Part shown: one piece after another, positions 9,519 through 18,196 of the stretch | Numbering within the stretch: position 1 is the stretch's first letter | Layout of the letters: every line of letters starts with the position of its first letter | Assembly: GCF_003865375.1 (NCBI RefSeq) | Contig: NZ_RQVS01000004.1 | Coordinates: 1-64,000, forward strand | Direction: 5' to 3' | Length of the DNA stretch: 64,000 nucleotides | From: Gulosibacter macacae | GTDB lineage: Bacteria > Actinomycetota > Actinomycetes > Actinomycetales > Microbacteriaceae | Position numbers and translations under genes: made by a program | Notes under the pieces: generated by a model | Told to the model about the DNA's origin: nothing | What the model saw: the letters and a program-made list of their open reading frames with translations, nothing else | The model's database searches: none

Positions 9519-10727
9519 GTGCGCCAGTTTGTTGAGACCCTCCGCGAGCGCTTTGTCGCCCGCCTGCTGTTTTCGCAGGTGCTCGCGCGCTTCCCCGCGG
9601 GGATGCTCTCAATTGCGCTCCTCATCCACGTCGAGCAGACCTTCGGCGAGTACACCGCCGCCGGGTTCACCCTCGCCGCCTTCGGCATTGGCCAGGGCAT
9701 CGCGGGGCCGCTCGGCGGGCGCCTGCTCAGCCGCTTCGGGATGCGCAATGTGCTCACGCCGACCATGCTCGTCTGCGCGGCGACCCTCACGGCCATCGCA
9801 CTCACCTCGCCGTCGCTCCCCTGGCTCCTCGCCCTAGCCTTCCTCGGTGGGCTCACCGTGCCGCCGATTCCGCCGGCCGTGCGCACCGTCTACCCGAAGC
9901 TCGTGGCCGGCCGCCGCCTCCAGGCGTTGTTTTCAATGGATGCGACGCTGCAAGAGATCATCTGGATCATCGGCCCGCTCGCGACCACCACGATCGCGGC
10001 ACTCTGGAGCCCGCGCGGCAGCATCCTTGCCTCGGCGGCGCTCCTCATCATTGGCGGCGTCTGGTTCATTACCTCCCCGCCGATCGGCACCGTTCGCATC
10101 CCGCGTTCGCCGCGCCGCATGGGTATGGTGCTGCGCGAACCAGTCGTGCTCATCATGGTGGTGTCGAGCTTCCTCGCGATCGGTTCCTGGGGCGCGCTCG
10201 ATGCGGCAGCCGTGGCCCGGTTCGGCCACGAAAGCCCCCTGGTGGGTGTGGTGCTCGGGCTCGGAGCGGTTGGTTCGGTCGTCGGAGGTGTGATTTCTGG
10301 CTCGTTGCCGATGCGCCGCACCTCGCTCGCAACGCGCATCGCCGTCGCTGTAATAGGCACGGTGCTCGCGCTCGTGCTGATTGATGATGCCGCGCTCCTC
10401 TGGATCGGCTACTTCATCGCCGGTGCCGCCTGCGCCCCGTTCTTTGCGCTCACGAACGCCGCGGTGGCGGCCACGGTGCGCTTCAGCGACACCGCCGAGG
10501 CCTATGGCTGGCTCGGCACCGCCATGCTCATCGGCGCGGCGGCCTCGAGTGCCATCGCTGGCGTGGCCATCGACGCCGATGGCGCCCGAGGCGGGATGCT
10601 CGTTGCCGTCGCCTTCGTCGTCGCCGCACTCCTCGTCGCCGTCTCGGTGATTCGCTGGTTGCCCGATCTTCGCGATCACGATCTCCAGCCGCGCCCCGAG
10701 ACCATGCCGATCGTCATTCCTGACTAG
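9519..10727 (+). CDS. MFS transporter, 12 TM
   Basis: This 402-residue major facilitator protein has about 12 hydrophobic segments and the loop GGRLLSRFGMRNVLTP after TM2, a variant of the MFS motif A. The start is a GTG at 9519, just 20 bp after the Mur ligase stop, so the two genes may be co-transcribed. The C-terminus is short and cytoplasmic. Substrate is unknown; the subfamily resembles drug or sugar efflux proteins of actinobacteria, which is a guess from general similarity only. Confidence 0.85.
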   Translation: MRQFVETLRERFVARLLFSQVLARFPAGMLSIALLIHVEQTFGEYTAAGFTLAAFGIGQGIAGPLGGRLLSRFGMRNVLTPTMLVCAATLTAIALTSPSLPWLLALAFLGGLTVPPIPPAVRTVYPKLVAGRRLQALFSMDATLQEIIWIIGPLATTTIAALWSPRGSILASAALLIIGGVWFITSPPIGTVRIPRSPRRMGMVLREPVVLIMVVSSFLAIGSWGALDAAAVARFGHESPLVGVVLGLGAVGSVVGGVISGSLPMRRTSLATRIAVAVIGTVLALVLIDDAALLWIGYFIAGAACAPFFALTNAAVAATVRFSDTAEAYGWLGTAMLIGAAASSAIAGVAIDADGARGGMLVAVAFVVAALLVAVSVIRWLPDLRDHDLQPRPETMPIVIPD

Positions 10728-10834
10728 CGCGCACGCAGCCCGGTGCTTTGCGCTGAGTGACCGTCACCCGGCGGGATGAGGAAACTTCGTCGATTCGCGG
10801 ATGCAGGCCCGACGCATCCGGGCGACGATGAGAT

Positions 10835-11929
10835 ATGCGAATCACACGTTCCCGCCTCATTGCCGCGATTACCCTCGCGCTTGCGAGCATTGGCCTGCTC
10901 GCAGGATGCGCGGCGGGTGGCGGCTCGTCGTCTCCTGCCGAGGATGCTCGCGTTGATATGGAGCAGGCTGTCCCCGATGCGGGTGGCGCGGCTGCTCCCG
11001 ACTCGGAGTATCAGGCTGAACCGAACGCCACGGTCGGGCCTGAAAGCCCCGACGCCGACCGGGCAATCATCGTCACCTCTGATGTCTCACTGCGCTCCAG
11101 TGATGTGCCCGCGGCCGTGGGCGCCCTCGAATCGCTCGTCGTCGCCCACCACGGCCGCATCGAGCAGCGCGAGGAGCGCACCGAGGGCGGTTCGCCTTAC
11201 GCGAGCATGTCGATCCGCGTGCCCGCTGACCAACACGACGCGTTCATCAACGAATTGCGCGGCATCGGCGACGAGGTGCTCAATGTGTCGACGACCGCGA
11301 GCGATGTCACCCTCGTCAAGGTCGACCTCGAGGCGCGCATCAAGAGCCTCGAAAGCTCGATCACCTCGCTCCAGGGCATGCTCGCGGCCGCAACGAACGT
11401 CAAGGACATGCTCGAGATCGAGCGCGAACTCGGCGATCGGGATGCGGAACTCCAGGGTCTCAAGGCGCAATACGACGTGCTCATTGACCAGGTCGCGATG
11501 AGCACCATCAATGTGTCGATCACCACCCCGTATGAGCGCGGCGAAGTCAGCGAAGGCCCGCCCGGATTCCTCGCCGGACTTGGCATGGGCCTCGAGCACC
11601 TCGTGAATTTCTTCGGTGGCGTGATCACGATCTTCGGCTACCTGCTGCCGGGCATCGTCATCATCGGGCTGATTGCGCTGGCGATCTGGTTCTGGGCGAT
11701 TCGACCGCGGTTGCGGACGCGTCGGGCGGCGGCTGCGGCTGCTGGTGGTGCTGAGCCCGCGGCCGCACCGGATGCTGCCAACGAAGCTGCTGCCAACGAA
11801 GCTGCGGATGGCGACCCGGCGCCGAGTAATCCATCATTCCTCGAGGTGGAACCGCATCTGGCTGGTGCTTCGGCGATGCCGCCGCTTCCCGAAGCAGGAG
11901 CCGCGAGCGAACCCCCGAAATCGGAGTAA
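10835..11929 (+). CDS. DUF4349 lipoprotein with C-terminal TM helix
   Basis: The 364-residue protein starts with a lipoprotein signal peptide and lipobox LLAGC (Cys near residue 25). A DUF4349 domain follows (about residues 75-230), with the long coiled-coil ARIKSLESSITSLQGML and a second LEIERELGDRDAELQGL segment. A transmembrane helix lies near residues 260-290, then an Ala/Pro-rich cytoplasmic tail. Tethering by lipid at one end and a TM helix at the other is typical of DUF4349 proteins, whose function is not established. It lies 107 bp after the MFS gene and is probably transcribed separately. Confidence 0.85.
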   Translation: MRITRSRLIAAITLALASIGLLAGCAAGGGSSSPAEDARVDMEQAVPDAGGAAAPDSEYQAEPNATVGPESPDADRAIIVTSDVSLRSSDVPAAVGALESLVVAHHGRIEQREERTEGGSPYASMSIRVPADQHDAFINELRGIGDEVLNVSTTASDVTLVKVDLEARIKSLESSITSLQGMLAAATNVKDMLEIERELGDRDAELQGLKAQYDVLIDQVAMSTINVSITTPYERGEVSEGPPGFLAGLGMGLEHLVNFFGGVITIFGYLLPGIVIIGLIALAIWFWAIRPRLRTRRAAAAAAGGAEPAAAPDAANEAAANEAADGDPAPSNPSFLEVEPHLAGASAMPPLPEAGAASEPPKSE

Positions 11930-12048
11930 CGGCACCTTTGCTGTGAACCGTGAGGCTTCGCCAAGGGTTTGCGCAATAGGCTCGGACGCAAGCTTCCGCG
12001 TCCAGCGGCCCGGGAGCATGCCCAATCCGATTCATCAGGAAGTACCTC

Positions 12049-13011
12049 ATGTCTGAACTCAATGACCCCACTGGCGACCAGCGGCCGGTTACCGGCGAAG
12101 ACAAGGTTGCCGAGCCGTCAGAGTTCGAAACAACGCAGTTCGAAACAACGCAGTTCGACACCTCTGCTGAGGCGGATGCCGTGCCCCAGGGCGACGACGA
12201 GACGCTCATTGATGCGACTCCCGAGGTTGCGCCCGAGCAGTCTGCCGAGGCGGTGGCCGAAGAGCAGCTGCTGCGGCTATTCCAGTCGACGGTGTTCGGC
12301 GAGAACAACGAAAAGATCGGTCGAGTCGGGCAGGTTTACCTCGACGACCAGACGCAGGATCCGAACTGGGTCACCGTGAAGACGGGCCTATTCGGTACGA
12401 AGGAGTTCTTCGTACCGCTCGATGAGGCGCGCTACGAGGCGAAGCAGATTCACGTGCCCTATGCCAAGGATGTCGTGACCTCCTCACCGCGCACTGAGAT
12501 CGACCAGAATCTCTCCCCCGCCGAAGAAGACGACCTTTACAACCACTACCGCGTGCCCGGTCGCATGACGGTGGCCGAGGATGCACCGGCTCCGCTCGGT
12601 ATGCCGGTAACTGAGGCGGCGCCAGTCGATGAGGTACCGGCTGACGAAGTACCAGCGGGCGATGTTTTGCCTGAAGAGGTACTCGCCGACGAACCCATTG
12701 CCGACGAGCCGATTGTGGTTGATGAGGTGGCAGTCGAACCCGCTGATGAGGATCGGGCGCCGGGCTTTTTCGAAGGCTTCAGCGACACTGAGGCGCCCGC
12801 CTACGGCGAGTTCGATGCGCCGAGTGAGCCGGTAGCCGCCGACGCCGCTGCTGCTACTGACGACACTGCGGCCTTCGCACCGCCCGTTGAGCAGCCGGTC
12901 GAACAACAAGTCGAGCAGCCGGTCGAGCAACCCCAGGAGTCCGATGACGATCTCGGCCTCGACTACGACATCACCGACGAGCGCTTCAACGACCCCGAAC
13001 GACGCAACTAG
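12049..13011 (+). CDS. PRC-barrel domain protein with long acidic tail
   Basis: The 320-residue protein has a disordered N-terminus with two TTQFET-type repeats, one PRC-barrel domain (about residues 75-130; FGENNEKIGRVGQVYLDD and GLFGTKEFFVPLDEA), and a long Glu/Val/Pro-rich tail with repeats such as ADEVPA, ADEPI and VEQPVEQ. PRC-barrel proteins of actinobacteria are often general-stress proteins; the function of this one is unknown. The tail composition and short repeats look variable rather than catalytic. Confidence 0.8.
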   Translation: MSELNDPTGDQRPVTGEDKVAEPSEFETTQFETTQFDTSAEADAVPQGDDETLIDATPEVAPEQSAEAVAEEQLLRLFQSTVFGENNEKIGRVGQVYLDDQTQDPNWVTVKTGLFGTKEFFVPLDEARYEAKQIHVPYAKDVVTSSPRTEIDQNLSPAEEDDLYNHYRVPGRMTVAEDAPAPLGMPVTEAAPVDEVPADEVPAGDVLPEEVLADEPIADEPIVVDEVAVEPADEDRAPGFFEGFSDTEAPAYGEFDAPSEPVAADAAAATDDTAAFAPPVEQPVEQQVEQPVEQPQESDDDLGLDYDITDERFNDPERRN

Positions 13012-13116
13012 TCACAATTCGCTCACAGCGATTCGACTGCGGAATACCCCGCACCGTATTAGCGTTTTGACTCGTATCTGCGTACTTGCGCTCAAACTTC
13101 CGAGAGGACTATTCCC

Positions 13117-13545
13117 ATGGCTACCGTTGATCTCACCGAGGCAACTTTCATCGAGACCGTCACGGGCGAAGGCATCCACTTTGTCGACTTCTGGGCCTCG
13201 TGGTGCGGCCCCTGCCAGATGTTCGCCCCCGTCTACGAAGAGGCGAGCAAGAAGCACCCCGATGTGAACTTCACCAAGGTTGACACCGAGGCAAACCAGG
13301 CGCTGTCGGCGCAGATGGGTATTCAGTCGATTCCGACGCTCATGGCGTTCCGCGACGGTGTGCTCCTCTTCCAGCAGGCCGGTGCCCTTCCGGGCGCTGC
13401 CCTCGAGCAGGTCATCGACGCGGTCAAGCAGGTCGACATGGATGAGGTGCGCGAGAAGATCGCCGCCGAACAGTCGGGTGCCGCGAAGGCTGCTGACGAA
13501 GGCGACGAGGGAGACGCGCCCCGCACGGATGGCGCGGTGGTCTAG
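13117..13545 (+). CDS. Thioredoxin
   Basis: The 142-residue protein is a canonical thioredoxin fold with the active site WASWCGPCQMF near residue 30 and the cis-Pro loop IQSIPTLMAF. It reduces protein disulfides in the cytoplasm. After the normal end of the fold (about residue 107) there is an acidic/alanine-rich tail of some 35 residues, longer than in classical TrxA. The start at 13117 has an AGAGGAC-type ribosome site. It stands alone, with no reductase gene adjacent. Confidence 0.93.
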   Translation: MATVDLTEATFIETVTGEGIHFVDFWASWCGPCQMFAPVYEEASKKHPDVNFTKVDTEANQALSAQMGIQSIPTLMAFRDGVLLFQQAGALPGAALEQVIDAVKQVDMDEVREKIAAEQSGAAKAADEGDEGDAPRTDGAVV

Positions 13546-13568
13546 GTCCGCTACAGGAGGTCGGGCCG

Positions 13569-14969
13569 CTAGAGGAGGCCGCGCAAGAGCTTCTGTTGCG
13601 CCCGACTGTAGGGCGGGTAGGCGACCTTGAGGGTGTCGGGCCGCAGCGGCTTCGTCGCCACCGATTTTTCATGGCTGAACACCCGCACCGAAGCCTCCCC
13701 GTGATAGGCGCCCATACCGCTCTCACCGACGCCGCCGAATGGGAGCTCGGCAATGGAGGCCTGCGCGATGGCAAAGCCGTGCACGAGCGAACCTGAGCTC
13801 GTGCCCCGCTCAAACGCGCGCTCGACGCGCCGGTGGGCGGTGAAGGTGTAGAGCGCAAGCGGTTTCGGGCGGGCGTTGATGAACGCGATCGCTTCGCGGG
13901 CATCCGCCACCGGCACGATCGGCAGGATGGGGCCGAAGATTTCCTCGGCCATCACCGGTGACGCCGGGTTGACATCGCCGAGGACGGTCGGCGCAATGCG
14001 CAGCGCATCCGGGTCGGAGGTGCCGCCGGCGACGGTGCGGCCACCGCCGAGGAACGCGGTGAGGCGGTCGAAGTGCCTGCGGTTCACGATGCGCGCGAAA
14101 TCGGGTGAACGCATGGGATCAGGGCCGTACAGCTCAGTGATCGCGGCCGTGAGCGCCCGCTCGAGCCGTGGCACCGCATCCTTCGTCGCGAGCACATAGT
14201 CGGGAGCGATGCAGGTCTGGCCGGCATTCGTGAACTTTGCCCAGACGAGACGTCGCGCCACGGTATCGAGATCGCCGGAACCGTCGACGAAGGCGGGCGA
14301 CTTGCCGCCGAGTTCGAGCGTGATTGGCGTGAGGTGCTCGGCGGCCGACCGCGCAATGATGCGGGCAACACGGCTGCCGCCGGTGTAGAAGATGTGGTCC
14401 CAGCGTTCGGCGAGAAGCGCCTGGGTTTCGTCGGCACCGCCCTCGACCACCGTGACCGCATCGGCATCGAGGTAGTTCGGCAAGAGCTTTGCGAGCAGAG
14501 CGCTCGTTGCCGGAGCGAGTTCGCTCGGTTTCACCACCGCGGCATTCCCAGCCGCGACGGCGCCGACGAGCGGCGCGAGCACGAGCTGCACCGGGTAGTT
14601 CCACGGCCCGATGATGAGCACCGTGCCGAGCGGCTCGAGCATCGTCCACGCGCGCGCCGGGGTGAGGGCGAGGCCCACGCCCACGGGCTTTGGCCGTAGC
14701 CAGCGGCGCAGCTGCCGCTGGGCGAGTTGCGCCTCGTGACGCACAATCGAAAGCTCAGTGAGGTAGGCCTCGGTCTCGGATTTGCCGAGGTCGGCCGCGA
14801 GCGCGACGGAGAGTTCGCGCCGCCGCTCGACGATGAGCGCCTCGATACCTCGCAATTGCGCGAGCCGCCAGCTGATGGGCTTCGTGCGGCCGCTCACGAA
14901 CGACTGTCGCGTTTGGGCGACGAGAGTGGGGATGTGGTCGAGAGCGGTGGCGGGGCGCGGCTCAGTCAT
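13569..14969 (-). CDS. Aldehyde dehydrogenase, class-3-like (fatty/aromatic aldehyde type)
   Basis: The 466-residue NAD(P)-dependent enzyme has the catalytic Cys in NAGQTCIAPDYVL and the general base Glu in TLELGGKSPAF. It has the short N-terminus and hydrophobic C-terminal extension (PPYSRAQQKLLRGLL) of the ALDH3 group, which oxidises medium/long-chain or aromatic aldehydes. It starts 96 bp downstream of the P450 fusion stop on the same strand, so the two may act in sequence: the P450 producing an alcohol or aldehyde, this enzyme producing the acid. That pathway link is inference. Confidence 0.9.
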   Translation of the reverse strand: MTEPRPATALDHIPTLVAQTRQSFVSGRTKPISWRLAQLRGIEALIVERRRELSVALAADLGKSETEAYLTELSIVRHEAQLAQRQLRRWLRPKPVGVGLALTPARAWTMLEPLGTVLIIGPWNYPVQLVLAPLVGAVAAGNAAVVKPSELAPATSALLAKLLPNYLDADAVTVVEGGADETQALLAERWDHIFYTGGSRVARIIARSAAEHLTPITLELGGKSPAFVDGSGDLDTVARRLVWAKFTNAGQTCIAPDYVLATKDAVPRLERALTAAITELYGPDPMRSPDFARIVNRRHFDRLTAFLGGGRTVAGGTSDPDALRIAPTVLGDVNPASPVMAEEIFGPILPIVPVADAREAIAFINARPKPLALYTFTAHRRVERAFERGTSSGSLVHGFAIAQASIAELPFGGVGESGMGAYHGEASVRVFSHEKSVATKPLRPDTLKVAYPPYSRAQQKLLRGLL

Positions 14970-15014
14970 GCATCCAGTTTGGACCGCCCGCCCTGGTGCA
15001 CGCTGAGGCCGGCG

Positions 15015-15058
15015 CTTCGAGCACCTCAGCGCAATACCGTGTGCTGAGGCCCTCGAAG
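15015..15058. repeat. Dispersed palindromic repeat, inverted pair
   Basis: CTTCGAGCACCTCAGC (15015-15030) and GCTGAGGCCCTCGAAG (15043-15058) pair at 14 of 16 positions. It lies directly after the P450-fusion stop codon (TGA in GGCTGAGGG, just above 15066). It is a member of the family also seen near 21.1, 31.9, 50.6, 54.3 and 60.2 kb. Confidence 0.75.
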
Positions 15059-15065
15059 CACACCC

Positions 15066-18000
15066 TCAGCCAACAATCGCCGCCGCGTCGTCGTCGAGCA
15101 ACGCTGCGGCCCAGTCAAGCGCGAGTTCAGCCGGGTCATCACCCGAGCCGGCGTCGTGGCGACCGTACTCGCCGAGCCGTTCTGCTCCGGCGCGCTCAAG
15201 CGCCTCGCTGAGCAGTTCACTGCCGCGCGAATAGGTCTTCGTGTACGACTTATCCCCCATGCCGAACACCGCAAAGCGCAGACCGGCGAGATCGGCATCG
15301 GCGAGCGCCGCGGTGAACTCCCGCGCATTCGTTGGCAGTTCGCCATCGCCATAGGTCGAGCAGACGATGAGATGTAATTGCGCTCGGTCAAGCTCGGTCG
15401 GGGTGAAGGATCCGAGATCGCGCACGGTGATCGGTGTATCGCTACCACCGCCTTGACTGGCACCGCGAAGCTCGCTAGCGAGCTGGTCAGCGGTGAGTTC
15501 GGCGTTTCCTGATTCGCTACCGACGAGGATCGTGACGCCCTCGGCCGGCAGGCGCAGCATCGTCGCGGCGGAGGCTTCGTCCACCGGCGGGTCGAACCGC
15601 GGGTCATTAGCGGCAGCAAGCATCGCTTCCACGCTCGTGAACTTCGCGCGCACGCGACCTGCGGCGGCGGCGAGACGCTCGGCTCGGTCAATGCGCTGCC
15701 AGCCGGTGAAGTCGGTGGCTCCGGCCGGCGGTGCGTAGGTGAACGAATCACGCGAGGATGCGCCGAGATCGGCCGCGACGAGCGCCGCAAGACCGCGCGC
15801 ATCGCTGCGCTGGTCGGGAATTGTGCCGCGCGGGCCGCGACGCAACCATCCGGCGACATAGAGACCCGGCTCGACTCGGCCATCGGGATGTGCGCCCGGC
15901 TCCACGAGCAACTCGCCCTCACCACAAAACCCGACGGCGGTGATCACCGAGTCGGTGTCGAGCGCAATCTCGCCCTCGGGGCCGGTGAAGACGGCTCGCT
16001 CGACCGCCTCCTCGCCCTCGAGCCGCGCGGGCGTGAGCCCGAACCACCACTCGACCACCACCGACGCGTCGGGGCGCACGGCCGCCGCAAGGTCACGCAC
16101 GGCATCGACCCGAGCATCCTTGCCCGGGGCCACTGCCTCGAGTTCGGCACCGTGGACCACATGCGACATACCGTCGAGCGCAGCGAGTTCGCGAATCATC
16201 ACCGGATCAAACTTCGCCGCCTCTGGCAGCGAGCGGCCGACGATGTGGATGCGACGCACCTGGCCCGCGAGCTGGCGGCGCGCCTCATCGTGCACATCGG
16301 TACCGTCGAAATCGCACTCGGCGCGGCCGATGAGGCGCACGAGGTCAATGGCAACATTGCCGTGGCCGACGATGACGAGCCGCTCGCCAAGCTGCGGGGC
16401 TGCCGCCTCATCGGGATGTGCGTTGAGTAGGCGCGTAATCCGGCCGGCCCCGTAGATGCCGGGGAGGTCGGCGCCGGCGACGCCGAGGGTTCGGTCACCG
16501 CTCAGGCCCGTGGCGACGACGACCGCATCAAATTGCTCTCGCAGGGCCGCAAGCTCCGCCCGGTCGGCAATCTCGACGCCACCGTGGAAGTGCACGCCAT
16601 CGCGCACAAAGAGGCGCTCGAACTGTCGGGCAACTGACTTCGTACCCTGGTGGTCGGCGGCAACGCCCGAGCGCACGAGACCGTAGGGCGCGGGCAGGCG
16701 ATCGAACACGTGCAGGTGCGCACCCGGGAACTGGCGGCGCAGGGCCTGCGCGCTGAAGCATCCGGCCGGGCCCGAGCCAATGATCGCAATCGCGGGGGTT
16801 GGTGTGGGCGCTTCGCTGGTTTCTGCCTCGAGCGCGGCCGCGGCGTCGGCGGTGACGGCTCCAGCCGCATCCCAATTGAGCGGCATGGTGGCGACGCCCC
16901 GGAACACCCAGCCCTGCGAGACCGGCGGGCGCTCCGCAATGAGCGAGAGTTCGGGCAGGCGCGCGAACACCTTCGGGAGCGCCACATTCGCCACTTCGGC
17001 GCGGGCCACCCAAGCGCCGAGGCACACGTGCACACCCTTGCCGAAGGCGAGGTGCGGCTGCACTTCGCGGTGAATGTCGAACTCGGCTGCACCCTCCCAC
17101 ACCGCAGTGTCGCGGTTCGCCGAAAGGAGGCTGATGCCGAGCTTCGCGCCGCGCGGCAGGCGCACCCCGGCGAGCACGGTATCGCGGGTGACCTGGCGCG
17201 AATACATGCCGATCGGCGCGACCCAGCGGATCGTCTCGTCGAAGACGGTCTGCCACAGGCTCGGGTCGGCGAGCACCGCATCCCGCTGCTCGGGATGCTG
17301 CAGCAGTGCCATCACGGCCGTGCCAAGGGCGTCGCGCGGCTCATTGAGCCCGCCGCCAATGGTCATCTTGAGGTTCGCGCGGATGCGTTCGAGCGGCATC
17401 TCGTAGTCGGGGATGCGCAGGAGCTGCGAGATGACCGACTCATCGGGATGTTGCTGGTGCCACACGAGCATCTCGTCGAGCGCATCGTCAACCTCGTTGA
17501 ACGAGCGCTCCCCCGCGGCCCACACCTCAGGGTCATCGGCGTAATTGCCGGTGGCGTCGATCATCGTTTGTGACCAGCGAATGAGATCTTCGGCGGTGCA
17601 GTTGTAGAGGCCGACCACATCGCGCAGGCTGTCAGCGACGTAGGGCGCGGCGAAATCGGTGATGAAGTCGGCACCGGGGCCCTTGGCGATGAGGGCGTCG
17701 AGGTGAAGGTCGGCATTGCGGTCGAACTTTTCGGTCCACACGCGCTTCACGACCCCCGGCCGCAACGCCGGCTCCCAGGCCTTCCGCTCAACGAAGTGCT
17801 CAGGATCGTCGCGGCGCAACATCGAGTGGCCCATCGCGCGGATCATCAGCGAGCCCTGCTCATTGGCCGAGTAGATCTCCTGGTCGAGCTCGGTGGTGTG
17901 CACCGCGTCGTAGCTCGTCACCAGATAGCGGCCGATGGCCGGTACCCAGTGCACGCCACCTTCGGCGCGCAGGCGCTCGAACGACGGAAAGGGGTCGTTC

Positions 18001-18074
18001 ATGAGTTCGTCGATGCGTACCCAATCGGCGGTCGGGGCCTCGGGTGCGGCGTCGAATGCGCTGTTGTCAGACAT
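15066..18074 (-). CDS. Self-sufficient cytochrome P450: P450 + adrenodoxin-reductase-like FNR + flavodoxin in one chain
   Basis: This is one uninterrupted 1002-residue frame. Residues 1-400 are a bacterial P450, with the ExxR helix in VFDETIRWVAP (near 280) and the haem loop FGKGVHVCLGAW with Cys351. An Ala/Pro/Thr linker follows (about 403-427). Residues 428-835 are an FprA/adrenodoxin-reductase-like enzyme: FAD motif IIGSGPAGCFSAQ, APYGLVRSGVAADH, NADPH motif VGHGNVAIDLVR (568-579) and GWLRRGPRGTIPDQR. Residues 846-1000 are a flavodoxin/FMN domain with LVGSESGNAELTA and STYGDGELPTNA. Electrons should flow NADPH-FAD-FMN-haem. The oxygen-activating I-helix is unusual: GGGLNEPRD (240-248), with Pro in place of the usual Thr. 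The start at 18074 (GGAGG upstream) is chosen over an open extension to 18182. An ALDH gene follows; a LysR gene is divergent. Confidence 0.93.
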   Translation of the reverse strand: MSDNSAFDAAPEAPTADWVRIDELMNDPFPSFERLRAEGGVHWVPAIGRYLVTSYDAVHTTELDQEIYSANEQGSLMIRAMGHSMLRRDDPEHFVERKAWEPALRPGVVKRVWTEKFDRNADLHLDALIAKGPGADFITDFAAPYVADSLRDVVGLYNCTAEDLIRWSQTMIDATGNYADDPEVWAAGERSFNEVDDALDEMLVWHQQHPDESVISQLLRIPDYEMPLERIRANLKMTIGGGLNEPRDALGTAVMALLQHPEQRDAVLADPSLWQTVFDETIRWVAPIGMYSRQVTRDTVLAGVRLPRGAKLGISLLSANRDTAVWEGAAEFDIHREVQPHLAFGKGVHVCLGAWVARAEVANVALPKVFARLPELSLIAERPPVSQGWVFRGVATMPLNWDAAGAVTADAAAALEAETSEAPTPTPAIAIIGSGPAGCFSAQALRRQFPGAHLHVFDRLPAPYGLVRSGVAADHQGTKSVARQFERLFVRDGVHFHGGVEIADRAELAALREQFDAVVVATGLSGDRTLGVAGADLPGIYGAGRITRLLNAHPDEAAAPQLGERLVIVGHGNVAIDLVRLIGRAECDFDGTDVHDEARRQLAGQVRRIHIVGRSLPEAAKFDPVMIRELAALDGMSHVVHGAELEAVAPGKDARVDAVRDLAAAVRPDASVVVEWWFGLTPARLEGEEAVERAVFTGPEGEIALDTDSVITAVGFCGEGELLVEPGAHPDGRVEPGLYVAGWLRRGPRGTIPDQRSDARGLAALVAADLGASSRDSFTYAPPAGATDFTGWQRIDRAERLAAAAGRVRAKFTSVEAMLAAANDPRFDPPVDEASAATMLRLPAEGVTILVGSESGNAELTADQLASELRGASQGGGSDTPITVRDLGSFTPTELDRAQLHLIVCSTYGDGELPTNAREFTAALADADLAGLRFAVFGMGDKSYTKTYSRGSELLSEALERAGAERLGEYGRHDAGSGDDPAELALDWAAALLDDDAAAIVG

Positions 18075-18196
18075 CTCATCCTCCACATCGCGGCGCCTCG
18101 TTGCACCGCTTGATGGCTCCAGTGTGCGCGATTCCATTCGCGTAGAAAAGCGGGTAGATTCGCTCAGTAACCACGATTTCATCGATGAGGATGCGT
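18075..18196. promoter_or_regulatory. Divergent promoter region of the P450 fusion and LysR gene
   Basis: These 122 bp separate the two starts. They contain the P450 ribosome site, a relatively AT-rich stretch (18135-18185) and dyad-like TTCGCGT/AGATTCG elements that could bind the LysR protein. No exact operator can be defined by eye. Confidence 0.4.

Noticed and set aside
18075-18182. 36-residue N-terminal extension of the P450 fusion
   Set aside because: It overlaps the divergent promoter; the internal ATG at 18074 has a GGAGG site.
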